Shown: one piece after another, positions 12,501 to 24,900 of the stretch
How positions within the stretch are numbered: position 1 is the stretch's first letter
Layout: each line of letters begins with the position of its first letter
Assembly: GCA_022266195.1 (NCBI GenBank)
Contig: WHVY01000002.1
Coordinates: 10,927,001 to 10,991,000 of the forward strand
Direction: 5' to 3'
From: Tetranychus cinnabarinus
Taxonomy: Eukaryota; Arthropoda; Arachnida; Trombidiformes; Tetranychidae
Length of the DNA stretch: 64,000 nucleotides
Translations under genes and position numbers: made by a program
Notes under the pieces: model-generated
Seen by the model: the letters and a program-made list of their open reading frames with translations, nothing else
Told to the model about the DNA's origin: nothing
The model's database searches: none

Positions 12501-15500
12501 CGCGCAAGTTAGTTTAAATATTAATAAGCTGTTCACAAGGAATGGCATGATGAAAAAATATTGAAAAGCTGCAAATGAGAAGGAAACATGTCAAAGGTCA
12601 TTAAATTATTGGTAAATTGAAAGACTAAACAACTGTAATGTTCAACTGGACCGTAAACTGCGAGAATCAAAAAGGTAGTCAATTGAGTTTTAATAATAAT
12701 CGCAGTGAAATTGTAAAAAAAGCTACTCACTCGACACGAATTAAACACTAATCTTTACCTTTTTATCCTTTCTTAAACATTTCAGGTACAAAGTTTAAAA
12801 GAGGGTCACAAAAGTAATCAAAAGAGTGAAATAATTAAACGGCAAAAAAAGCGATATCGATAAAAGGCAAAGTATACAAATTGCGAAAAGTAATTCAACA
12901 AAATTTGAAAGTTGAAATCTTTGAAAACGGAAAAAGTGTCATTATTAGTGTGAGTGTATTTTTTTCAGACAAAAGTGTTTAAATGTGAATGATCCTTGAA
13001 TCAATGAATTTTACTTTTGCTATTAATTTTATTATTATTTACCATTTGTTAATCAAGTTAACCTATTAGTTAGCATTTCATTTTCATTCTCAACCAACTT
13101 CAATATCTTGACTGTCTTTATCAATTGTTGCTTACCTGGTTCTCATCTTAAAGGTCGACTGCAAATTGTACAATTATTAGTCAATTTGAAATTTAAATTA
13201 ACTTGTTTAGCTTTCAATTAGACTGTTCAAAATCTTTAATAATCCAAATAGATTGTCAATCATTAACTTTAACTTTACTACAGGAAAAGTTAATGGTTTA
13301 CAATCAAAATTGCCTTTCATTGTGTTTCCAATTTTCGCCATAGGATTTAATATCTGTCCTTATTCATCTATAATTCAGTTCCTTGATTTTTCACTTGAAT
13401 CTGAAACTTATTTACCTTTTTATAATCTTTACTTCTCTATTCAGAATTTTTACTCGCTTCAATTTCCTACCTATTCATAGATTTATACCCAACTCTAGGA
13501 GTCAATAGCTTTTTACTTCGAAATGCTTTGGTGTATTTATGCTCAAATCTGACTTTTAAGTATCTATTTTTTAATTGCAGGTTTCAATTCTTAGCTCAGG
13601 TTATTCGGAGTTTAAAAAATCTATTGATAATTACGACCAGTTTTTTTCAAATTTCAAAGTCAACCATTTGAAACAGTTTAATAGGCTTTGGTGTTTAGTG
13701 ATGTTGCATCGGTTCTTGTCATTTTGCTCAGTAAATTTGTGAAGGGAAACTCATCTAGAGATTCAAGGCTGAATTTTGTAGCTCAATCCAGTTGAAGCCG
13801 AAATTTAGGTTAGTTTAACATGAAACTAGACCACAGTCAATGCAAGTAATCAGTGAATTCCTAGTTTGAACTGGAAATCAAATTTTCCCATTTATCCAAC
13901 CATCAATTTGACCAATATCTTGGGTTAGCCCCATTCAAAAGTGAAATGAATAGACTTTTTGGTCATCTAATGATTGGTCTTTCCTCTATTTTTACTTCTG
14001 CTTTTTTGCTTAAAGGTGAAAAGTATCTTGAAAATATTTTATAATTTCAGTATATTTTGATTAATGATTGAAATCTATTTTCAAATTAACTTTACTAGTT
14101 AAATCATTCTCTTGATTATTTTCTTTAACTTTATTTTTCTTCTTCCAGATATCATCATTTCAAATATTCATGGCAATAAACATTGACAGAGGTCAGATAC
14201 AGTTAACAATCAAGGTGAACTTGTTTCCATTCACATGCACATTAAACTCAAATCAATATGGTTACGACTGTTTCTACAGATTTGAAAAACACAATTTAAT
14301 AATTACTTCAAATTCATTATCAATACAATTTCAGCTTTTGTTTAATATTAAACATTGATCAAGAATCCATTGAGAACGGAATTGTTAATGGTTTTATTGT
14401 CAATTTATCATATGCTCAACTCATCGTCAATCAATGCAAAAATTTCTTATTTCTGGATCATTTTTCCAAAAAAACTAACAAGCAACTTTAAGCATTTTTT
14501 AATTTCAACGTTTTTTGTTTCAATTGACTTTAACAATCTTATTAGTTCATATCACCTGTCTCTAATTTTGATTCAATTGTTTACATTTAACGGTTATTTT
14601 CCCTAACCAAATCAACATTCCTCTCCTTACCTCAGCTTAACAGGTTAAATGTTGACTTGTTGCATGTCAATTAAGGAATTATTCACTTTTTTCATTATGT
14701 TTAGTCCTATCTGTTTTTACCATCACTTTACACTTGACTACTGCATTATTTGACTTGAAGTTGCCTTCAGTTAACCATGAAAATCATTTAACAGCTAAGT
14801 TAATGTTCAAATCAGCTATTACATGAGATATAATCTTGACCATTTTGCGGTTATCAGATAGTTAGACTTCATTGCTAATGTTTCATTATTATATTAGATA
14901 ACATAATATGAGAACATTCAGTTTTACCTCTTTCTAGTGAAGATATATCTTGGATGACAATAATCATAATATTTTGATGGACAAGCGTATTACATATAAA
15001 AGCTCATTTGAATAACTAAAGCTAATTCTTATTTTGGTCAAGATCTTGTCTTTTCAGGTAAAAATAAGTAAAAGAAAGATTTGTGATTCAAAGGATTGAT
15101 TAACATGAAGAATTGATCAATCAAGCCAATAAAATGAGTATATTATCGTTATGATGTTTCATAATTGAACTGATTCCAGGGTGTTGACTAACTGTTGGAT
15201 GCTTGGTTAACTTGAATGCGAAGTTTTTACCTTCACCTGGTAATTTCAAGGAAATAAATAAATATTATAAATCTATTGCTGATTATCTATACTGAACCAT
15301 AAATAGTTTATCTTGATTTAGCTTCTGATTTTGATTAATTCAAATGATTAAAGACGTTTCTTTTATCTTCGTGAACTTCAATATAGCCATACTTATTTTA
15401 ATTTCAAGTTCAAGTGCTGTTTTCAATCATTTTCATGCTGGTTTCTGCTTTCAATATTTTGAATTATTTAGGAAAAATACTCTTAATTGAAATCTAAATA

Positions 15501-16833
15501 ATGGTTATTTGTTTCGATGTTATTCCTGAAAATCAACTAATGTCTTAAACAAATCACAGTGTTACCAGAAGGATATGAGTAGTGTCAATAATCTGAATCG
15601 TTTCCATAAACTGCAGTCAACCTTCTCAATATAACAAGAATCGGAATAATCAACAAATTCACTCAAGAGTAAAGTTATGCCTGTCAATACCCTGCAGTTA
15701 TTGCGAGATGTTTGTTTTTTGGTGCCACAAACTCTAGTCTAACATTATCTAATTGTGAGAGTTTAAAGTCAATTTAGATAGAGAACTTATAAACCAGAAT
15801 TTAACCAGATTTGATTTAAGATTTGACTTTAGCTGGATAAGACTCGATCACAGCTCATTGAGATCATTTGTATTTGAGAAATCAAAGTTAAAATCAATTT
15901 GAAGTAAGGAAGGAATTGAAGGAATCTGGTGAAACCCGAATTATTAAATTGAACAAAATCTAGTGATTGACTGACATATAATGCCAATATGCATTCAGTT
16001 CAATATAAGCTTTCAATATAAACATTCAATTGACGTGAAAATCAAATCTGAATTCATTTAGATCACGGCAATTGCTCATTTAAGGGTTCGCTTCACTGAA
16101 ACTGCGCCATCACCATTAATTCATTTCATTATTTCCTCTGATTGTTATAACTTTGTGCTTTTCAATTCAAATTTTCATATCTTATAATCATTGATAACTT
16201 TGCTACTTTAAATTGTTTAATTAGAGGTCAATGATTTCATTAAACTATTCAGATCAAGTTAAGGTTGACAGAGTTTTCACTTTCTTTGTATCTCACATTT
16301 TCAATAATCAAAATCTAAATGACAAAACATTTGCTCCATTAAAAATGTTTTTGATTTACTAATCATTTCCATCAGTAATCTACTTAAATTTTTACACTTT
16401 TATTTTACTAATTGGGCAGCAAATTAAATTGAATTGAACAAATTAAGAATAGCTTCTTTGTAGTTAACAAGAGCATACAGTCGGCTCTACGAAGTTTGTA
16501 AATCACTGAGTTGAGCTTAATAAATTATTCATAAAGGATGGATAACTGAGGATAGTCATGACCAATCACAGGTCAATCAATAATACTAATTAGATTCTGT
16601 GTGTTAAACACAATCAACTACAATTAAGCTTTTAGTATTGAATGCAAATATGCCATCTAGCAGGCAAAAACGAGACTAAGGCTTAAATCCTTGTCAACGA
16701 TTGCTTAGTAACAACATCACATGGTTTAAGCAATGCAACATGTCAATGTTTATGTTTAATTTACTTTGATTTTTTACTAATTGTTCATAATATTTTCACT
16801 TATTCGCTTGTATTTTAACGTCTTAAAATAACT
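6528..16833. other. 10.3-kb gene-poor stretch
   Basis: No recognisable protein domain, tRNA or repeat was found between the divergent starts of acyl-CoA oxidase and RBM19. Open frames of 60-90 codons occur on both strands, but at this AT content many are expected by chance. Several short exon-like pieces with good splice signals stand out. On minus, 8537-8591 is flanked by TTTCACCAG and GTAAAA. On plus, 12101-12149 starts with ATG in good context and ends in G|GTATGT. On plus, 13581-13742 follows TTTTTTAATTGCAG. I could not join them into a gene. They are listed as leads only. Confidence 0.4.
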
Positions 16834-19473
16834 ATGACAGAAACAGAACCACCATCTGATTGTCCAACATCTCGACTTGTTGTGAAAAACTTACCCAATT
16901 CTGTAAGTGTTATTTTTTGTCATGCTTTTATTTAATTTAACATTTATTTTTCTCATTATTTTTATACCATCTAACAATTTCTTTATGGACAGATAACTGG
17001 AGATAAACTCAGCAAACTTTTCTCCACAGAAGCAGAGATTACTGATTTACAATTGAAATTCAAAAAGAATGGAAAATTTAGAAACTTTGCTTTTGTTGGT
17101 TATAAAACTGAGGATGCAGCTGCACGTGCTAAAGAAGCTATGGATAACACTTGTATTGGAAGATGTAAAATTTCTGTTGAATTTTGTCGAAAATTATATG
17201 ATCATCAATCTGATGCTAAGTCAGCTGGAAGTGCAAAGAAGGATAAAAATAAACAGAAACAGAAACAAGTTAAAGCTGTTGAAAGTACTGGAAAAGAAGA
17301 AGATGAAAACGATGTTAAAGACTCCATTCTATCAGAATACAAACAACTTGAAAAGGATCCAGAATTTGTAGAATTTGTTCAGACTCAGCGGAACATTGGC
17401 TCATCTAAGAAAAAAATTTGGGAAAATGATGACGTGAAGAATACCAATGAGGATTCGGACAAGAAAAAGCCTAAGAAGGAGAAAAAGCAGAAAGAAATCA
17501 AGCCAAATAAACCGTCTGTCAAGGGAACTTTCAAGAACACAATCAAGTTGAAAAGATTTCCGATCGATAAATGTAAAAAGAGGTTTATCAAAGAATTCCT
17601 CAATCCTCTCAAACCAATTAGCATTCGAGTTGCACCCAAGCAGAAAGGAATTGCTTATGCTTCATTTAAAACAGAAGAAGAGGTTATAAAAGCTTTAGGT
17701 AAAAATCGGAGCGTTTATAGCGGTCACTTAGTAACTGTTCTAAAATACGAAGTTAAAGATGATGAGCCCGAAAAGCCTAGTAATCCTAAAGGTCGTGTCG
17801 AAAAGCAAGTCTCTGAAGACGTTCTAGTGGAAACTGGTAGAATATTTGTTCGAAATTTATACTATCAGTGTAAAGAAGAAGATCTTGAAAAATTATTCAA
17901 CAAGTATGGACCGATTGCCGAAGTTCATTTACCTATCGATTCAGAAACTAAGAAAATCAAAGGATTTGGTTTTGTGGCTTTTGTATTTCCTGAACATGCT
18001 ATCAAAGCATTTAATGAACTTGATGGAACAATATTTCAGGGTCGAACTCTCCATTTAATACCTGGAGAAATGAAAACTGGTGGAGAAGGAGTTCATTTGG
18101 AGAGTAAAAGTTCATTTAAAAAAGGAAAAGAACTTGAAAATAAGACGAATGCATCCAAAGGATTCAATTGGAACTCACTGTTTCTTAATTTCAATGCTAT
18201 TTCAGATTTAATAAGTGAACGCTATGATGTCAAGAAAAGTCAATTATTGATGGAAGGAAAACCTTCTGAGTCGATACCTGTTCGTATGGCCTTAGCAGAA
18301 ACTCAAATTGTCACTGAAACAGCGAAATATCTTAGCGAAAATGGAGTTAAACTCAATGCTTTCCATAATTCCAGAAGTCCTCGTAGCAAAACAGTATTCT
18401 TGATAAAGAATCTGCCTGCCAAAACTGATATAGATGAACTAAAGAAACTTGTTGAACAATTTGGAACAGTCAAAAGGATCATTTTACCGCCATTTGCTGT
18501 AACAGCGTTAGTTGAAGCTGATAATCCTGTTGAAGCAAGAACCATGTTTAGTAGATTAGCTTATTCTAATTTCCATTTAGTTCCTTTATACCTTGAATGG
18601 GCTCCAATGGACGTATTTGGTTCAACTGATCCTGATAACTCTGAAAAAGATCAGCACGAAACGAAAGATTTACCAGAGAAAACAAACCATACAGAAAAAC
18701 AAAGTGAAATATCCAAGCCATTAGATGAACCATGTGAAGAAGAGACAACTATTTTAGTTAAAGGTCTGAATTTCTCTACCGACGAAGAAAACCTGAAAGA
18801 ACATTTTATGAAGTGCGGTAAAATCCACAAAGTTACAATTTCAAGGAAAAAGGCAGCTGATGGTTCGTTAAAATCTATGGGATTTGGTTTCGTACAGTTT
18901 TATCAGAGGAAAGCTGCACAAAAAGCAATGAAATCTTTACAAAACTCTGTTTTAGATAATTTTACCTTGACGCTACAATTATCTCGAGTTCAAAAAGATA
19001 AATCTGAAGTAATCAAAGCCGAAAAAGAAAAGAAAACAATGATCCAAACGCAAAATGGAGCTAAAATATTAGTGAGAAATATTCCATTTGAAGCTGTTGA
19101 TAAAGATATTGAACAATTATTTGAGGCTTTTGGACAGTTGAAATTTGTGCGTCTTCCAAAGAAACTTGCTGGTACAGGAAACCATCGAGGATTTGGTTTT
19201 GTTGAGTTTATTAACAAAGAGGATGCTGCAAGAGCTTTCGATGCTTTGAGTTTAAGTACTCATTTACTTGGAAGAAGATTAGTTTTGGAATGGGCTGCAA
19301 AAGAAAGTGATGATAATGAACATCATGAAAGTTTAGAGGAAGCCTCACGTAAAATGAAATACTATATTGACAGAGAACCGACTAAGTTGAAGAAATCTCA
19401 TCTTGTTGAAGAATTGAATAAATCTAAAAAAGCGAAGAATATGGATGATATGGACGACATGGATGATATTTAA
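16834..19473 (+). CDS. RBM19: RBM19/Mrd1-type RNA-binding protein with six RRMs
   Basis: Exon 1 is 16834-16902 (23 codons, donor GTAAGT) and exon 2 is 16993-19473, phase 0, giving 849 residues. RRM1 spans the intron, from RLVVKNLPNS at the end of exon 1. RRM2 is weaker (KNTIKLKRFPIDKC). RRM3 has GRIFVRNLYYQC with RNP1 KGFGFVAF. RRM4 is divergent (KTVFLIKNLPA). RRM5 has TTILVKGLNF with MGFGFVQF. RRM6 has AKILVRNIPF with RGFGFVEF. Lys/Glu-rich linkers separate RRM1-3, and the tail ends in Met-Asp-Asp repeats. Six RRMs in this order are typical of RBM19/Mrd1, which acts in the nucleolus on pre-rRNA during small-subunit assembly. The stop codon lies 121 bp from that of the convergent BAP60 copy 2. 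Confidence 0.96.
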
Positions 19474-19594
19474 GACTTGCGAAATGCAATTGAATTTATT
19501 TTGTTAATGAATATGTATGTAAACACTAATTTATCCAATGTTATAAATTAAAAAAAACAATTTTTGTAATGAATATGACTTGGTTATTATAATA

Positions 19595-21244
19595 TTAAGC
19601 ATTTCTAATACCCAAAGCTTGTTCAAGTTCAGCTCGTCTAAGTTGAACTTTACCATAAAAGTAACGACAAACAGCTTCTTGAGTCCAGGGTTGAAAGAAA
19701 AAGTCTGAATGTCGTTCTTCTTCAGGATTACCAGCTTGATCGGTCATTGTCTATTAAAAGAGAGAGAGAGAGAAAGAGAAAAAGTAAATTAAAAATCAAA
19801 ATCATCAAAATTATCAAGTACCTATTGTAAAAAAATAAATAATTACCTTGAGATCACGCATTTGTGAAAGTAGCCATTTATGAATAAATTGTTGTGGATC
19901 TTTAGCAAATGATAAGAAAAATTCTCTATTTGTTTTCAATTGATTGATAGTTTCAACTGTTTCATGTATTTTGTTATCCAAAGTTAATATATCTTGTTGA
20001 TTATGTGTTGAAACAATAAAATTATTCATTTGAACTTTTAAAGGATCATCAACTTCAACATCAATATCATAACATGATGTTTTCTTTGTTTCAGGACCTT
20101 CGACACTAATCAAATGATTAATAACAATTGGATCTGGTGGATGAAGAAGTGGATGTAATCTTGATGGTATTTCGGCAAATTTCATTCTTGGACATTGAAA
20201 TATTTGCTCAAGATATTTGTCACAATTAATATATTCTCTTTCATGTGCATCTTGTAATTTATGTGTTTTAATATACTGCCAAAGAGCATTAATTATAACT
20301 GGTCGAGTTTGTGTATGTATACCCAATAATCGTGCTAACCTTGGATCCAATCTAAATTGTAAGGGTTGATAATCAAGAAGTAATAATATGGTACATCGAA
20401 CATTCTTATTACCAGGTCTTTTTACTTGAAAACCATCTGTTTCAGTTGTTGTAGGTGTTCTATGCCATTCAACTAAATGATTATCTGGACCATATAAATC
20501 TTTATCCAATTCAATGACCAAACTTTTGAAAAATGATGAAAATTTTCTTTTTATCTTATTTTGGTCTGGTTTTGGAGTATTTTGATCTTCCAATAATCTT
20601 CCTTCAACTCTTAATTCCCATGAAGGTACATGTAAATCTTCATTACCATCAATCTCATGTTTAGCAGGAAAAAATGTATTTGAAATAAATATTCGTAATT
20701 TTCGTTTAAGTTTCATTGGTTTTTTAGATGATTCAATTATTTCCAATCTTTTTCTTTTCAAATGAAAATCAAGTTTCTTCTCAAAAGATATTAAATCCAT
20801 ATAAGCTTGAGATTCTGGAACTAAATCTCTAACCTTTGATTGTAAATTAACATCACCAAGTTTCTTTTTCTTTTTTAATGCTGTTGTTACTTGATTAGAT
20901 ACCGGTGAGGACATCATTGTAGACATAATAGGACGCTTCATGGCAACTGATCCAACTGGAGGTGGTCCAACAGGACCAACAACAGAACCAGGGACAACTA
21001 CACCACCAGCAGCAACAGGAACAGATTGATTAGGAGGCATCATAGGTCTTTGTGGTGATCCATGAGACTGTGGTGGTTGTAATTGCATTCTAGGATGACC
21101 ATGAGGTGGTGGAGGCATCATTACATGATCTGGAGGTGGTTGTGGTGGACCTTGTCGAAATTGTGTCGGCGGTTGTCTTTGAGGCGATGGAGGAAAAGGT
21201 GGGCCATGGGGAGGAGGCATCCTCATATTGTCTTGTTTATACAT
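19595..21244 (-). CDS. Bap60: BAP60/SMARCD subunit of SWI/SNF, copy 2
   Basis: Exon 1 is 21244-19847 and exon 2 is 19750-19595, with a 96-bp phase-0 intron, giving 517 residues. Domain order and length equal copy 1. The only protein differences are Gln for Tyr at 4, Gly for Ala at 80 and Val for Gly at 92, all in the Pro-rich N-terminus; the SWIB domain is identical. The intron is retained with one base difference, so this is not a processed retrocopy. The 5' and 3' flanks do not resemble those of copy 1, so the copies probably have separate promoters. A MITE sits about 270 bp upstream. Whether both are expressed cannot be seen. Confidence 0.96.
19601..21232 (-). repeat. Inverted duplicate block, right copy
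   Basis: Partner of 2002-3633: same length (1632 bp), opposite orientation, about 0.5 percent different, with the intron included and sharp ends at codon 5 and before the last codon. Confidence 0.93.
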
Positions 21245-21512
21245 TTTGCAAAATCAGTTTCTTGAGCCTGTCAAAACTGCAATTGAAAGTAAAAACATTT
21301 ACAAACACCGTTTAAACAACTATACAAATAAGTTCACCAATTGAAGTACACAATATCAAATCTATTAGCTTATTTTGACACTTTTTCATACAATAACACA
21401 ATCCAAATCCAAGAAGAAATGGATTTTGAAAATAGAAATATTGTTTATAAAGAAAACACTAGATGGCGAGAATACCAATAAAACTCAAAAAAAACTCTTG
21501 GTTGCCATAGTA
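21245..21512. promoter_or_regulatory. Upstream region of BAP60 copy 2
   Basis: Non-coding sequence between the start codon of BAP60 copy 2 and the MITE. It presumably contains the promoter or 5' UTR. It shares no visible similarity with the region upstream of copy 1. Confidence 0.4.
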
Positions 21513-21817
21513 CAGTAAGGGCTGAGATAATGGGACTCTCTTGGAATAGCTTATTTACACTATTCGCCGGGCAACGTATTTTCATGATTTCAATCTTCCT
21601 TAATCGATCAAATTCGACAGAAATTAGTTTTTTAATCTGATTTCTAGAGTTTTTTGATTAATATTTTACGAAAGAAAATTCAATTGAGTTAATTAATAAT
21701 TAAAGAAACAGCAATGAAATTTGAAGAAATCAAATGAAATTAAACTCCTCCTTGATTAGGGGTCGTTTATAAATTTTGTCTCATTATCTCAGCGTCCCAT
21801 TATCTCAGCCCTTACTG
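21513..21817. mobile_element. Non-autonomous pogo/Tigger-like DNA transposon (MITE), 305 bp
   Basis: Perfect 24-bp terminal inverted repeats lie at 21513-21536 and 21794-21817. They begin CAGTAAGGGCTGAGATAATG, and both ends are bordered by TA (21511-21512 and 21818-21819). TIRs starting CAGT with a TA target-site duplication are typical of the pogo/Tigger branch of Tc1/mariner elements. The interior is AT-rich with no transposase frame, so movement would need an enzyme from elsewhere. Part of the TIR, CATTATCTCAGC, is repeated just inside the right end (21782-21793). The perfect TIRs suggest a fairly recent insertion. Confidence 0.9.
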
Positions 21818-21987
21818 TAGAGTCTAAACAGCTTCGCTTTAACTCCGGCAATTTTTCCAACCGCCGCAATCAATGTATCATTAATCATTTCAATTTCATG
21901 TTTAGTCAAGTTGATTTGAATTTCAACTATGTTTTTCATGACATCTTTATTATTGTTATGATAATCTTTGGAGTATCCATTTTTCAT
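21805..21987 (-). pseudogene. Short open frame cut off by the MITE
   Basis: ATG at 21985-21987 opens a 60-codon frame with coding-like composition (for example NLTKHEIEMINDTLIAAVGK). Its final codons and its TGA stop come from the MITE terminal repeat. With the MITE and one TA removed, the frame would run on for about 18 codons into 21440-21510. No family was recognised. It may be the remains of a small gene or exon, or simply a chance frame. Confidence 0.3.
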
Positions 21988-24900
21988 AATACATGACTCA
22001 CTTCAAAAGGATGATCTCTGGGCGCTAAAAATAATTATTCAGCTTTCATCTGTTTACAATTCCTAGAATATTGAATATTTATCAGCAAGTTAACATAATG
22101 ACTTGAAAGGAAGAAGTTTTTTTTATCTGTTCAAAGACTGTTTGAATCAACTGTAGCAGAGCCTTGTGATGTTTCATTTGATGCTTTATTGTTAACTTTG
22201 TTAACTTAACAACAGTAAAGCTCCAGTATCTCTCAACATTTGAAGGAATCAAAAATAAACATTTAATCATCAATCAAAGAATCTTTTCAACTCTTATTTT
22301 ATTTTGGTATAAACTGAAAAACACAGTTCAATGGCTGGACAAGTATGAAAACAAAACAAAAAATACTGTTGACTAGTTTATTTCAATTCAAGTTCAACAA
22401 TTGAAAATTTTATCGACGCTTCCAACACAAAAGATACATTTCATTATAACCTATTCAGCTGAAGCTATTATTACTAAATGAAAATGTTTTTCTCGAGTAA
22501 AATTGAAAGTCGAAGAGTGATTTAAATGAAACTCAATGAAAGAGCAAGATGAGCGAAAAACGAAATAGGCAAATCTAATCGGAAGAGAGGTAAAAATGGA
22601 GAAAAGGCTAAACTATTCAAACAATTCAACATATTATTATCTTAATAGCAATGTTAATAATATTGATATAGAATGTAATAATGATAATAATAATATTAAT
22701 AATGATGATGATGATGTTAATAATAATGAAAGAGCCGAAGAAAAAGATGAAATGAAATAAAACAAGAAACTGTCTAACAAGGAATCTATTTTATACTCAA
22801 CAGACTTTAAACAACATTAACCATTAACCATTTTTTGCTCTCTTCCAATTCCTTTTTTGCTTTTCTCCTTCTCTCTATGACCATTATCCTCCATCAAGTT
22901 AAATGGCTCCTCCTCACCTATCATTAGGTCTAATCAAGGTAATTACGGGATCATTAGACGATGATCAACGGCAGAAGCAGAATCAACAAATAAACCAAAA
23001 AAGCTTCATTTAACCAACCCAAACTTACTCTTGTAACTACAGAAACAAGGCATCAGCAAGGTAAAAAAAAGACTGCAAACCAGATCTTTAACATGTGTCT
23101 ATATAAGACAAGGGTCTATGGCTTGTGAGGTAAAAATGTTGCACCCGTTTAGTGGCCTGTAGCAAGTTACCAAAATATATTCACCGCCCAAACGTTTTAA
23201 AAAGGCTCATTATCACTGGTCATTTGGGAGAACCACGAGTAATCATTGGGAGTCATGGGTGGCAGTCAAGAACTAGAAGATGAAGGAAAAAAAAGATGAT
23301 GATGTAGAAATGATGATGGTGGTGTTGGTGAAAGAAAAGGTTGTCTAAGGCACAAAACAAACAAACAAACCTGATCAACAAGGCAACTTTAGATTAATCA
23401 TGATTTTATATTTAAGAAGATAAACTTACATTTTTTTTCTCTTCCTCACCATATCATGGCTTTAACCATCTTTGGGTAAAAGATTTTGATTCATTCTTTT
23501 CTGGTCATCACCATGTATAATATTAACACAATGAAAACATAATTATTATACTTTCTATTAGCATTACAAATAAGCCAAATGGATTAGCATTACATAGATA
23601 TCCGAACTTAAGATGCTTATATCTGTATCTGTTGTATCTAATCTTGAAAAATTGTATCAACTTTTATTGATCCTTTTTTAACCTTTTACCTTTATGAAAA
23701 CAAAATGACATTTCCAAACGTTGAACCTCCTATTTTTTTGTCAATTTTATCCTTTATTCATGAAAATTTGTAAATAATTCATGACAATCTTTAAGATTTT
23801 ACATTTTTTTCTATGCTTTGATTGTTTATTTACTTTCCGATTTACTTTTTCTCTTTTCTCTCTCTCAATTTTTCAAGCAAACAAAATACAAATACAAACA
23901 CAAATACAAAAGATTTACATTGAATAATTTTGCCCAGTTTTTTTAAAATTTTACCTTTCGTTTTTAAGACCGTGAAATTGACATCATCAACAACAACAAC
24001 AACTCCAACAATAGTAATAATGATAATAATAATCTTAATAACAATAAGATGACAACATTTAAAAGACATAAAGTCGAATGTTATTCTGTGTTAAAAATTC
24101 AATAATTCATTTTTCTGTTGCATCTTACATACAATTGAAAAAACAGGAAAATAACAATAAAAAACTGGCTTTGGATAAGCTCAGTATTTATACTTTTGCA
24201 TTTTCAAAGTATTATTTATATTTTATCGTTAACTTCACTAATCTCTTACTGAATCATTTAAAATCGATCATCATCACACAGAGAGAGAAAGAAAAAAACT
24301 GTAAAGAATTGGCTTCTCTAGGCAGCAAATATCAGTATCAGTTAGTATATCCTGTAAGTTACCAAAAAGCCGTTGAGCTGAAGATGTAAAAGATGATGTT
24401 GAAGATGAAGATAGAGATGAAGATGAGGAGGAGGAGGCGAATAAACGATGTCACAGTTTGAGAAATGAAAAAGAGGAATAAAAATGAAGAAAAGATGCAA
24501 TCATTCTTTCCCCTTTAAACTCTCCTCTCTTTATCTCCCTCTTTTAGGCCGTTACTCTTGTTATTAAGTGGGCCTTGAGGCTTCTTAGGGTGTACTGGGC
24601 ATAGAGTTTAGTCCCTGGGCCCAAAAATTAGACTCTGACAACTTACCCGTCATCTTTTATCTTCCTCTTTCTCTCTCTCTTTCTCCTCTCATTTCTGCTT
24701 CATCTTGTCTTTTTTCACTCTTTCATGTTTGATCATCTCTGCAAAAGTAGATTATAATATGCTCCCTGAAAGCTAAATCGGGTAGCATTAGAGTTTGTTG
24801 TGTCTTTAATAGATAGCAAAATTGTAATTTTATTCAGAATTTGATTGATTATTTATTTATTAAGTGTGTAAACTGTAATTTATGCGAATGCAGTCAACAA

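Noticed and set aside
17069..17371. 100-codon frame inside the RBM19 exon
   Set aside because: Shadow of the RBM19 frame, whose RRM motifs are unmistakable.
24078..24389. 103-codon plus-strand frame upstream of importin-13
   Set aside because: No domain, low-complexity Lys/Asn/Leu composition, and frames of this length are expected by chance at this AT content.
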